Shown in pieces: positions 1-5,554 of a stretch of DNA of 5,554 bases. The notes under the pieces are model-generated. The model was not told where the DNA came from, searched no databases, and was given only the letters and a program-made list of their open reading frames with translations. Source of the stretch: Sphingomonadales bacterium. Its GTDB lineage: Bacteria > Pseudomonadota > Alphaproteobacteria > Sphingomonadales > Sphingomonadaceae. The position numbers were made by a program, and so were the translations under genes. Each line of letters opens with the position of its first letter. The first letter of the stretch is position 1. Where the stretch lies: contig JAIXPM010000293.1 of the NCBI GenBank assembly GCA_027486275.1, positions 1 through 5,554 on the forward strand, written 5' to 3'.

Positions 1-599
1 CCAATGTCGTGCTGCGCAACTGGCGCGCCTTCCACAAACTGGGCGTGTCCAACTTCTACTGCCCGACCATGTTCCACGACACGGTGGCGCTCACCGAAGC
101 CGCCAGCCTTGGCGGCGTGACCCACGCGGCTGGGCCCGACGAACCGATCGCGCTGCACCTGACGCAATTTCCCGCGGAACCCGGCCTGCCGCGCCGCGAT
201 CAGCACAAGGTGGGCCGCGCCCGCCTGCTCGCCACTAGTTTCGAAACCTTCGAGCGCGAGACCCGTCAGCAACTGGCGCGCCTGCTCGGCCCCGGCGGCT
301 TTGATCCGGCGCGCGACATTGCCGCCATCACCGTCAATCGCTGGCCGCACGGCTACAGCTATACCTACAACAGCCTCACAGATCCGGTGGAATGGGTCTA
401 CGCCCAAAGCCCCACCCGCCCCTGCGTGATCGGACGCCAGCCCTTTGGCCTGGTTGCCATCGCCAACGCCGATGCCGCCGCCAGCCCGCACACCGATGCG
501 GCGTTCGAGGAAGCCCACCGCGCCGTGAGCGAGATCGTCGAACGGCAAACCTTCCCTTTTGTGCCCCGCGCTGGCAGCGCCGCGCGGCAGCCGGGCTGA
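1..599 (+). CDS. FAD-dependent amine oxidase, spermidine-dehydrogenase-like (C-terminal part, 5' truncated)
   Basis: This is the C-terminal end of a flavoprotein that probably oxidises a polyamine, most like spermidine dehydrogenase. The reading frame is open to the left edge (first full codon at 3-5, Asn), so the GTG at 9 is an internal Val and not the start. 198 residues are visible before the TGA at 597-599. The recognisable parts are a VNRWPHGY segment (about 333-356) followed by YTYNSLTDP, and near the end GRQPFGLVAIANADAAAS (432-485) followed by an EEAHRAV helix. The second block is typical of the C-terminal FAD-contacting segment of the amine oxidase/NAD(P)-binding Rossmann-like group, where the substrate domain leads back to the flavin. 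The N-terminal GxGxxG dinucleotide-binding motif would lie outside the window and cannot be checked. The assignment rests on remembered family resemblance. Membership of the FAD amine oxidases is likely; spermidine as substrate is less certain. The gene converges on the next one. Confidence 0.72.
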   Translation, partial: NVVLRNWRAFHKLGVSNFYCPTMFHDTVALTEAASLGGVTHAAGPDEPIALHLTQFPAEPGLPRRDQHKVGRARLLATSFETFERETRQQLARLLGPGGFDPARDIAAITVNRWPHGYSYTYNSLTDPVEWVYAQSPTRPCVIGRQPFGLVAIANADAAASPHTDAAFEEAHRAVSEIVERQTFPFVPRAGSAARQPG

Positions 600-614
600 A
601 GCCTGAAACGGCAA

Positions 615-648
615 AGCCGGGTGAACGGGCAATCCCGTCCACCCGGCT
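615..648. terminator. Bidirectional hairpin terminator between convergent genes
   Basis: A 9-bp perfect outer stem (AGCCGGGTG at 615-623 with CACCCGGCT at 640-648) continues after one mismatch into a 5-bp inner stem (625-629 with 634-638) closed by a CAAT loop. It lies 15 bases past the stop of the + strand gene and 15 bases past the stop of the - strand gene, the position expected for a shared terminator. Read on the - strand the stem is followed by a short TTTGCCGTTT stretch. On the + strand it is followed by C-rich sequence without a T-run, so termination is better supported for the - strand gene. Confidence 0.7.
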
Positions 649-663
649 CCGCCCCCGCCCGCG

Positions 664-2931
664 CTATGGTCCAGGTGTGACCTCCAGCGCGAAACTGGCC
701 GTCTCGTGATAGTCATAGGCGTCAATGAAGGCGCCGCCGTTGGTGTGTTTGGCGTCCACGTGCAGGTGCACCGAGAAGGTGCAGCGCGTGTGGGCGCCGA
801 GCAGATCGGAGATGAACAGCGCGTTGGAGGGTTCCGGGCCGGCTTCGCCCTGATCGGTGGAGCCGGTTTCGATCAGACCGCTGGGGCCGTTGAGGCCGCG
901 TTGCCAGGTGATCGAATAGCCCGCCATGAAGCTGTTGTTGTCCACCGCAGAGGCGCTGGTGGTGACGCCATCGGCATGGAAGGCGCGGAAGCCGATGGAG
1001 ATCCTCGTGCCGCCGGGGCCGGTACCGCCGGGGCCGGAGATGAACTGGCATTCGTCGCCGCTGGCGTCGCCGTTCTTGCGGATATCCACAATGTCGCCGC
1101 CCACCGGTTTGTTGTTGATCCAGAACACATGCCCGCAATCCGCAAACGGCACGTTGGCGGTGACGGTGGGCGCGGTCCAGCGGCGCAGCTGGAAGGGCCT
1201 GGCGGTGCCGGGATCGCCGGCCGGTGCGCTCGCCGGCTTGATGCGGGCGCCGCCGGGGCCGAACAGTTCCAGGATCAGCAGATATTTGCCGTCCGGGAAC
1301 TGCGAAGACTTCGTGTCCCACAGCTGGTGATACTGGCCCGACAGCCAGGCGTTGCCGTTGGTCCAGTAGGGCATGCGGTAGAGGCCGATTTCGCCGCCCA
1401 CCGTGGCGGGTTCAGCGGCCAGGCTTTCCGGCTGGGTGACGATTTCGCCGCCCACCGACACAAACCGCTGCCAGCTTACCGGCCCGGTGAGGGTGACCGG
1501 CGTGCCGACCGGATCGCCGTTCGCGTTTACCGGCACCGCCTTGAAGCGGTAATAGACGACAATGCCATCCAGCTGTTTCGGCGACCACAGCCGCAGCCCC
1601 AGCGTGGTGGCCCACGGGCAATCGGTTGCAGTGCCGAAATCGATCAGGCCGCTGTCTGCCCCCAGATTGGCCATGTTGGAAAGGCCGGTCTGGGCCGGGA
1701 AGTTGAAGTGATGCGAGCCGCCAACATGTTCCAGCATCACGAACGCGGTGCCATCGCCTTCATCGGGCGGGGTGGGGCCATCGCCGCACGGCCGCGCCAG
1801 CGGGTGCGAGGTGCGCAAGTGCGCTTCCTCGCCGGCGCCGAAATAATCCTGGCCGGCAACGCCATCATAAACGGTAATCCAGAACGGGCCGATTTTCTGC
1901 TTCACGCGATAGGCAAACACGGTGTGGCAGCGTTCGCGCGCATTGTGCAGGCGGCGCGGGCGGCGATAACAGAAATCGAAATCGCCATTGGGCTGGATCG
2001 GCACTTCGCCCACCTTGCGGCTGGTGCAGCGGCACAGATAGGCGGAAAGATAGGGGCGCTTGTCCACAAAGGTCGCCACGTCGGTAGGGCGGATTTTCAG
2101 CAGTGCCTGGTAATCTTCGTAGATGCGTTCCGAGGGGATGGTGCGGGTGAGGTCCGGCGCGGGCGGCAGGCTGGGCGCCGGGCGCGGTGTGAGGCGCGGC
2201 GCGATGCGGCGCAGATCGGCGACATTCGGGATGGTGCCGGTAATGGGCCGGGGCCCGGGGCCGATTCCGCCGGGAATGATGCCCGGGAATCCACCCGGGA
2301 TTCTGGGCCCCGGATCGGGGATCGGCGGATCGGGCCAGCGCACCAATATGGGCAGATCATCCAGCAGATCGCGCAGCCGGTCGATCAGATCACGCCAATC
2401 GATGGTGGGGCAGCAGCACACACGCTCGTGGATTTCCACCACGCCGTCGCACAGCGGCAGGCAGCGCTGCGGCAGCATGATGGAGGAGGCCGAAAGATCG
2501 AAACCGCTCGCCACTTCGGGCCGCAATTGCACGCCAAGTTTGGCCGGCAGCGGGCGCGCCTTGATATAGGGCGGCGCCAGAAACCAGGGCCGGCATTTCT
2601 TCACATCGCCGGAAACGCAGATGGTTTCGGTGAGCAATTGCCACCAGCGTTCGCGCGGAATGATGATCCCGGCCCGCGCCCACTGATCGAGCACCTGATC
2701 GGCGCGCACCCGGATCAGGTTGGCGGTGTCCAGCGTTGCGGGTTCGGCGTCCGGGCCGATGCCCAGCGTCATCCCCTTCACCTTGGCCGGATCGAGACTG
2801 ATGCCGCCATCAGCGGCGGTGGCGATCTTCTGCGGCGGCTTGCCATCGGGCAGCGCATAGATGGCGAGCGTGGGCACGGCCTCGTTCGGGCCAGCACCAG
2901 CGAGCGTCAGGGAATATTTCACAGTCGGCAT
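664..2931 (-). CDS. Cysteine-rich multidomain protein of unknown function (755 aa)
   Basis: I do not recognise a named family. The start is the ATG at 2931, because a GGGAGGT ribosome binding site (2939-2945) lies 7 bases upstream; an in-frame TTG at 2949 lies beyond that site. No signal peptide or membrane helix is visible, so the protein looks cytoplasmic unless exported by a dedicated route. Residues 1-75 begin with beta-rich sequence (PTVKYSLTLAGAG) and look like a small beta-sandwich. Residues 76-195 hold a WW pair (96-97), scattered cysteines (105, 113, 157, 161) and a CCC triplet (172-174). Residues 200-266 form a Pro/Gly-rich hinge. Residues 285-325, with LCRC and the ending NGDFDFCY, resemble a carboxypeptidase-regulatory/transthyretin-like strand pattern. 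Residues 435-595 look Ig/Fn3-like, with DGKYLLILELFGPGG near 547-561. Residues 594-755 are another beta-rich, Gly-rich domain with two GPGGT units (633-642). Domain boundaries are inferred from composition only. A structural or binding role is plausible; I see no catalytic motif. Confidence 0.82.
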   Translation of the reverse strand: MPTVKYSLTLAGAGPNEAVPTLAIYALPDGKPPQKIATAADGGISLDPAKVKGMTLGIGPDAEPATLDTANLIRVRADQVLDQWARAGIIIPRERWWQLLTETICVSGDVKKCRPWFLAPPYIKARPLPAKLGVQLRPEVASGFDLSASSIMLPQRCLPLCDGVVEIHERVCCCPTIDWRDLIDRLRDLLDDLPILVRWPDPPIPDPGPRIPGGFPGIIPGGIGPGPRPITGTIPNVADLRRIAPRLTPRPAPSLPPAPDLTRTIPSERIYEDYQALLKIRPTDVATFVDKRPYLSAYLCRCTSRKVGEVPIQPNGDFDFCYRRPRRLHNARERCHTVFAYRVKQKIGPFWITVYDGVAGQDYFGAGEEAHLRTSHPLARPCGDGPTPPDEGDGTAFVMLEHVGGSHHFNFPAQTGLSNMANLGADSGLIDFGTATDCPWATTLGLRLWSPKQLDGIVVYYRFKAVPVNANGDPVGTPVTLTGPVSWQRFVSVGGEIVTQPESLAAEPATVGGEIGLYRMPYWTNGNAWLSGQYHQLWDTKSSQFPDGKYLLILELFGPGGARIKPASAPAGDPGTARPFQLRRWTAPTVTANVPFADCGHVFWINNKPVGGDIVDIRKNGDASGDECQFISGPGGTGPGGTRISIGFRAFHADGVTTSASAVDNNSFMAGYSITWQRGLNGPSGLIETGSTDQGEAGPEPSNALFISDLLGAHTRCTFSVHLHVDAKHTNGGAFIDAYDYHETASFALEVTPGP
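1386..1457. repeat. 18-bp perfect direct repeat, 54 bp apart, inside the 755-aa gene
   Basis: CGATTTCGCCGCCCACCG occurs at 1386-1403 and again at 1440-1457. The 54-bp offset is 18 codons, so both copies are in frame and encode VGGEI at residues 493-497 and 511-515. The sequence between the copies does not extend the match. It may be the remnant of a short tandem duplication, or a convergent beta-strand motif. Confidence 0.6.
2134..2334 (-). other. Pro/Gly-rich hinge in the 755-aa protein, with a CCCGGG cluster in the DNA
   Basis: This stretch encodes residues 200-266, dominated by Pro and Gly (for example PDPPIPDPGPRIPGG and RLTPRPAPSLPPAPD), a composition expected of an extended, unstructured linker. 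In the DNA the same stretch contains three CCCGGG hexamers (2254, 2282, 2294) and a GAATCC/GGATTC inverted repeat (2287-2292 and 2298-2303). It separates the Cys-rich N-terminal region from the later beta-rich domains. Confidence 0.6.
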
Positions 2932-2938
2932 GTCGGTA

Positions 2939-2945
2939 ACCTCCC
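2939..2945 (-). promoter_or_regulatory. Ribosome binding site that sets the start of the 755-aa protein
   Basis: GGGAGGT read on the - strand is a near-perfect Shine-Dalgarno sequence ending 7 bases before the ATG at 2931. It overlaps the sequence just downstream of the in-frame TTG at 2949, which favours the ATG over that longer alternative. Confidence 0.8.
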
Positions 2946-3002
2946 ACAAGCGACTGAATCCATGAGATTCGCGTCGCAGTTTGTCCGACCTGGCACTTGA
3001 GA

Positions 3003-3031
3003 AGGCTATGCCTGTTATTGAGGAGTCGCAA
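3003..3031 (-). promoter_or_regulatory. Weak candidate promoter for the 755-aa gene
   Basis: On the - strand TTGCGA (3026-3031) is followed after 17 bases by TAGCCT (3003-3008). The -35 part is good and the spacing ideal, but the -10 part matches the consensus at only three positions. It would give a leader of about 65 bases. No better pair was seen in this gap. Confidence 0.22.
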
Positions 3032-3039
3032 GAGAAGTC

Positions 3040-3055
3040 GTGATGTGTTCATCAC
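3040..3055. repeat. Perfect 6-bp inverted repeat with a 4-base loop
   Basis: GTGATG (3040-3045) and CATCAC (3050-3055) are exact inverted copies separated by TGTT. It lies between the two - strand genes, just upstream of the weak candidate promoter, so it could be an operator for the 755-aa gene or part of the end of the preceding transcript. No regulator can be named. Confidence 0.4.
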
Positions 3056-3072
3056 TTGTGGCGGTTTCATAC

Positions 3073-3092
3073 AATGGCACATGCGTGCCATT
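3073..3092. terminator. Perfect 8-bp hairpin just after the 701-aa gene, possible terminator
   Basis: AATGGCAC (3073-3080) and GTGCCATT (3085-3092) pair perfectly around a 4-base ATGC loop. The stem begins 5 bases past the TGA of the - strand 701-aa gene, a usual place for a transcript-end hairpin. No T-run follows it on the - strand, so it may instead stabilise the 3' end or serve as a protein-binding site. Confidence 0.4.
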
Positions 3093-3097
3093 ACTGA

Positions 3098-5203
3098 TCA
3101 TTGTTGGGAATATTGCTGAAATTGCGTCGCAAAGATCGCGCCGGTGGCGCTCACTGGCCCGGAACAGTCCAGCACCCAGGATCGTGCCGGCTTGTCCACT
3201 GTCACTGCATGGCAGCCGGCGGCGCGCAACTGGGTCCGCGTGAGCCGCAGTTCGCGTTCAAGGCCGGCGACGCCCTTGAAATCGGGCCATGGCGTGTTTG
3301 CAGGCCAGCCGCCCGGGCCTCTCCGGCCGCTGATCGTGCGCAGATAGTCGGGCAGCAGCGGCACGATTTCCACCAGCACGGCATCAAAGCGCAGCGGCCC
3401 GATCACCAGCGGCGTTGCCAATTGCAGGCGCTGCAGCCTGCGCTGGCGATGATCGGCCATTCGCCGGCGCCAGGCCGGGCCATCATACACGCCGCCATGC
3501 AGGCGCATCAGGTCGTGGCCCAGCGCCATCGACACGATCGGTTCGGCCTGTTCCGCTCCCAGATCCAGCCCTACAAACAGTGGGTTGAACCCGGGCAGCG
3601 TCGCCACCCCCATCACCGACTGGTCGTGCGACCGATCGGCAATCGGCAAGGCCAGCACGCCGCCGGTGCCGGCCGGGGGCGGCGTGGCCAGCCGCAACCG
3701 CAGAAGGGGAACGGGCAGGGCCGCCAAGGCAATGGTGCCGTCGCGGGCCTGTTCGTTCAGCATGTCGGGGCCGTTGCGATTCCACCGTGTGAGCCAGGTA
3801 GTGTCGATCCGGCCGTTGCGGCCAGCCAGCGCCAGACCAACATCAAGCGACGTCAGTACAACGCCCGGCGCAACCTTCTGGTCAACGCTGCCGGGCAAGC
3901 GGGGCAGCAGTGGAAGCAGGCCGACGGGAAGATTGGTCAGACTGGTGCTGGGCCCGGCCTGTTGCTGCAACCAGCGCCGAACATCTTCCATCTGGAACAG
4001 CGGGTCGCTGGCCAGCCACGCAAGGCGCTGCCGCGCCACCCTGTCTGCCGCGTTGCGGTTGAGCAACAGGCCAGCAAGGCCGCCATCGCCCAACTGCAGG
4101 GCGAACGCCTGCCCGTCGATCGCCACCGGCAGCGGCGCATCCAGCGCCAGTTCCAGCGGCGCGGTTGGTTGCAACACATCGCTCACCAAGGCCGCTGCTG
4201 TTGCGGCCGGCACGGGCGACGATGGTGCCGCCGGCGTTGGTGGCGGCGGTACGGCGGGCGCCGTGCACGCCAATTCCCAGCGCCGCGCCGCCTTGTCGAC
4301 CAGCAGGCTTGAACAGCCATAGGCTGCGAGCTGGGCGCGCGTCAGCACGATATAGCGTGCCACATCGCGCCGCCGCACTATCCGGCCGCGCACCTGCGCG
4401 ATGCCCGGATCTTCCTCGGCATCGAACGGGATGATCTGCCCCGGTGCCAGCCGGGCCGTGCCATCGCGCGGGCCGCCCTGGCGCACGGCCACGGCGCGGA
4501 TCTGGATGGGGCCGATCTCCAGCGGCTCATCCAGTTCCAGCCGCCGCACCGGGCGGCGCACACCCAGCACAATCTCTTCCTGCCACGGCTCGCCCACCAG
4601 CCTGCCGCCCAGCAGTTCGGCCAGATCAGCCCCCGATGCCGCTGAAACCAGCGGCAGTGTTCGCCGGGTGCGCACATCCACGCCGATCAGCAGCAGCCGG
4701 TCTTCCATCAACCCTATCCCATAGGCCGCGTGATCGATATCACCTGCCAGCTGAAGGACCAGCGATGCCGGCGCGGATTGCCCGGCCTCTGTCGCCGCCT
4801 GCCACGATATGCGGATCCGTTCGTGCGGCAGTGCAAAGGGCCCGATCGTGCCGGCCAGTGGCAGGGACGACAGCCCAGGAAACCAGTACAGCTGCTGCCG
4901 CTGGAGACGATGGGCATGGGCCAGCCAGGCGCTGCCGTGCCGCCCCTGCAAGGCGACAACGCCGCCGATGAACAGGTCGCCCTTGTTGTCGAGCGGCACC
5001 GCGCTCAACCCCAGCCGCTGCGCTACCGTGTCGTTCAGGGTGACATGATCAATCGTGGCCGTGCTGACCGCCAGCGAAACCTCAAGACCATTGATCCAGA
5101 CCGAGATCGGCGCATCCGCATTCACCACCAGTTCGGGGGGCGGCGCCTGCGCAGCGGCCACGGCCGGCCACAGCAGCATTGCCATCCACATCAACCACCG
5201 CAT
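3098..5203 (-). CDS. Exported duplicated protein with degenerate aspartic-protease-like (retropepsin-like) lobes (701 aa)
   Basis: Residues 1-20 form a signal peptide (short basic start, hydrophobic core, AVAAAQA cleavage region), so the protein is probably periplasmic or outer-surface; there is no lipobox cysteine. An in-frame TAA 12 bases upstream supports the ATG at 5203, although no clear ribosome binding site precedes it. The body is an internal duplication: half 1 is residues 22-316, a Pro/Ala linker spans 316-346, and half 2 is 348-684. Each half opens with a strand-rich segment ending in a Leu/Ala helix. In half 1 (33-66) SLAVSTAT sits where retropepsin-like proteases carry VDTGA, and AQRLGL follows. 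Each half then has a PLVS.A.G.DL..L.GG-type segment (about 172-207 and 542-578), a PLxIGP segment (227-240 and 598-611), and a closing module with two cysteines (287-316 and 654-683). No intact Asp-Thr/Ser-Gly is seen, so proteolytic activity is doubtful. The fold call is an inference. Binding, inhibition or a scaffold role are possible. Confidence 0.82.
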   Translation of the reverse strand: MRWLMWMAMLLWPAVAAAQAPPPELVVNADAPISVWINGLEVSLAVSTATIDHVTLNDTVAQRLGLSAVPLDNKGDLFIGGVVALQGRHGSAWLAHAHRLQRQQLYWFPGLSSLPLAGTIGPFALPHERIRISWQAATEAGQSAPASLVLQLAGDIDHAAYGIGLMEDRLLLIGVDVRTRRTLPLVSAASGADLAELLGGRLVGEPWQEEIVLGVRRPVRRLELDEPLEIGPIQIRAVAVRQGGPRDGTARLAPGQIIPFDAEEDPGIAQVRGRIVRRRDVARYIVLTRAQLAAYGCSSLLVDKAARRWELACTAPAVPPPPTPAAPSSPVPAATAAALVSDVLQPTAPLELALDAPLPVAIDGQAFALQLGDGGLAGLLLNRNAADRVARQRLAWLASDPLFQMEDVRRWLQQQAGPSTSLTNLPVGLLPLLPRLPGSVDQKVAPGVVLTSLDVGLALAGRNGRIDTTWLTRWNRNGPDMLNEQARDGTIALAALPVPLLRLRLATPPPAGTGGVLALPIADRSHDQSVMGVATLPGFNPLFVGLDLGAEQAEPIVSMALGHDLMRLHGGVYDGPAWRRRMADHRQRRLQRLQLATPLVIGPLRFDAVLVEIVPLLPDYLRTISGRRGPGGWPANTPWPDFKGVAGLERELRLTRTQLRAAGCHAVTVDKPARSWVLDCSGPVSATGAIFATQFQQYSQQ
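3155..3244 (-). repeat. C-terminal copy of the internal two-cysteine module (701-aa protein, residues 654-683)
   Basis: This segment begins [11 protein letters not shown] and continues with [12 protein letters not shown]. It matches the module at 4256-4345 at 17 of 30 residues by hand alignment without gaps, including both cysteines (664 and 680), the VDK triplet, the Ala-Arg pair and the Trp. A disulphide between the two cysteines is plausible in the periplasm. Confidence 0.8.
4256..4345 (-). repeat. First copy of the internal two-cysteine module (701-aa protein, residues 287-316)
   Basis: This segment begins [11 protein letters not shown] and continues with [12 protein letters not shown], with cysteines at 297 and 312. 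It closes the first half of the protein and is followed by a Pro/Ala-rich linker (residues 316-346). Its match to the copy at 3155-3244 is the clearest evidence that the gene arose by internal duplication. Confidence 0.8.
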
Positions 5204-5369
5204 CAGGGCACCACATTACCAATTCGTCATGTTGTTTCGAATGGCCTGCTGCCTCCGGCAAGCCTCATGCTGGGCGACGGCTGGGTCTGCGTCCTCCCAT
5301 CGCCAACAGCTTGGCCTGCGCCGCCCGCCGTGGCACGAGTGGAGCATAACCGCTTGGGGAGTGAAGAAT
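5204..5369. promoter_or_regulatory. Divergent intergenic region between the 701-aa gene and the racemase gene
   Basis: These 166 bases must hold the 5' signals of both flanking genes, which point away from each other. A short inverted repeat (ATTCG at 5222-5226, CGAAT at 5238-5242) lies close to the 701-aa gene and could be an operator. On the - strand TTGCCG followed after 17 bases by GAAACA is a poor promoter match. I see no convincing -35/-10 pair for the + strand gene. Confidence 0.45.
5356..5361 (+). promoter_or_regulatory. Ribosome binding site of the racemase gene
   Basis: GGGGAG ends 8 bases before the ATG at 5370, good Shine-Dalgarno spacing, and supports that start codon. Confidence 0.7.
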
Positions 5370-5554
5370 ATGGCCGGGCCGCTGAAGGGAATCAGGATCA
5401 TTGAACTGGCCGGAATCGGCCCTGGGCCGTTTGCTGGCATGATGCTGGCCGATCACGGTGCCGAAGTGATCCGGGTGGATCGGCCGGGCGCGCGGATTGA
5501 TGCGCGTGATCCGCTGCTGCGCGGCCGTCGGGTGATCGGGGTGGATTTGAAGAG
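5370..5554 (+). CDS. mcr: Alpha-methylacyl-CoA racemase, family III CoA-transferase (N-terminal part, 3' truncated)
   Basis: This enzyme interconverts the (2R) and (2S) forms of 2-methyl-branched acyl-CoA esters so that they can enter beta-oxidation; it acts in the cytoplasm. 61 codons are visible before the window ends. The protein opens [20 protein letters not shown], followed by an [20 protein letters not shown] segment and then [13 protein letters not shown]. This is the characteristic N-terminal signature of the CaiB/BaiF family, and the LAGIGPGP and VIRVDRP parts closely resemble mycobacterial and mammalian racemases. The catalytic His and Asp of the family lie further downstream, outside the window. 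Other CaiB/BaiF members such as formyl-CoA or carnitine CoA-transferases are less likely, since they usually carry a different sequence in place of [11 protein letters not shown] good ribosome binding site supports the start. The gene is divergent from the 701-aa gene. The symbol follows bacterial usage and is not proof of identity. Confidence 0.88.
   Translation, partial: MAGPLKGIRIIELAGIGPGPFAGMMLADHGAEVIRVDRPGARIDARDPLLRGRRVIGVDLK

Noticed and set aside
2932..2949. Longer start (TTG at 2949) for the 755-aa protein
   Set aside because: The strong GGGAGGT site lies downstream of this TTG and is ideally spaced for the ATG at 2931.
706..3000. Open reading frame of 764 codons on the + strand, antisense to the 755-aa gene
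   Set aside because: Its codons are the exact reverse complements of the - strand codons. It stays open only because the - strand gene uses no TTA, CTA or TCA codons, as expected at high GC. The translation is low-complexity Ala/Gly/Arg/His/Gln-rich, and no convincing ribosome binding site was noticed, whereas the - strand frame has a strong one and protein-like sequence.
3040..3055. CRP/FNR-type operator (GTGA...TCAC)
   Set aside because: The half-sites are separated by 8 bases instead of the 6 expected for CRP, and the flanking T and A are missing, so it is kept only as an unnamed inverted repeat.
2810..3091. Small - strand frame of 93 codons covering the intergenic gap
   Set aside because: It starts inside the hairpin at 3073-3092, has no ribosome binding site, and runs out of frame into the start of the 755-aa gene. 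The sequence has no recognisable protein character.
3101..4312. Open reading frame of 403 codons on the + strand, antisense to the 701-aa gene
   Set aside because: It is also aligned codon-for-codon with the - strand gene and has Arg/Gln/His-rich shadow composition. The - strand frame has a signal peptide and an internal protein repeat, which a shadow would not produce.
5331..5346. Sigma-54-like promoter (TGGCACG with GG-N10-GC spacing) before the racemase gene
   Set aside because: The -12 half (GAGCA) is poor, and the predicted transcript start would fall at the ribosome binding site, leaving almost no leader.
5216..5440. Small - strand frame of 74 codons over the divergent gap and the racemase start
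   Set aside because: It is antisense to the well-supported racemase start, and the rest of it is promoter region.

Overview
The window is high-GC DNA with long, densely packed genes, consistent with a sphingomonad-type alphaproteobacterium (Novosphingobium/Sphingobium-like). That placement is an inference from base composition and from the pairing of an alpha-methylacyl-CoA racemase with a spermidine-dehydrogenase-like flavoenzyme. No rRNA or other phylogenetic marker is present.

Layout. (1) Positions 1-599, + strand: the C-terminal 198 residues of an FAD-dependent amine oxidase that resembles spermidine dehydrogenase; its start lies off the left edge. (2) Positions 600-663: a 64-bp convergent gap holding a strong hairpin that probably terminates transcription from both sides. 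(3) Positions 664-2931, - strand: a 755-residue, cysteine-rich protein of unknown function. It has no signal peptide, and its N-terminal region is joined by a Pro/Gly-rich hinge to what look like beta-sandwich domains. (4) Positions 2932-3097: an intergenic stretch with two perfect hairpins and the ribosome binding site that fixes the start of the 755-residue protein. (5) Positions 3098-5203, - strand: a 701-residue exported protein built as an internal duplication of two halves. Each half appears to contain aspartic-protease-like (retropepsin-like) lobes without the catalytic Asp-Thr-Gly, and each ends in the same two-cysteine module. (6) Positions 5204-5369: a divergent promoter region. (7) From 5370 to the right edge, + strand: the first 61 codons of an alpha-methylacyl-CoA racemase (family III CoA-transferase fold).

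The two outer genes are ordinary metabolic enzymes (polyamine oxidation and branched-chain acyl-CoA epimerisation) and show no obvious link to each other. The two central genes share a strand but are 166 bp apart with hairpins between them, so they may be transcribed separately. I see no mobile element, CRISPR array, tRNA or rRNA. The features most worth following up are the duplicated pseudo-protease-like exported protein and the orphan cysteine-rich 755-residue protein.
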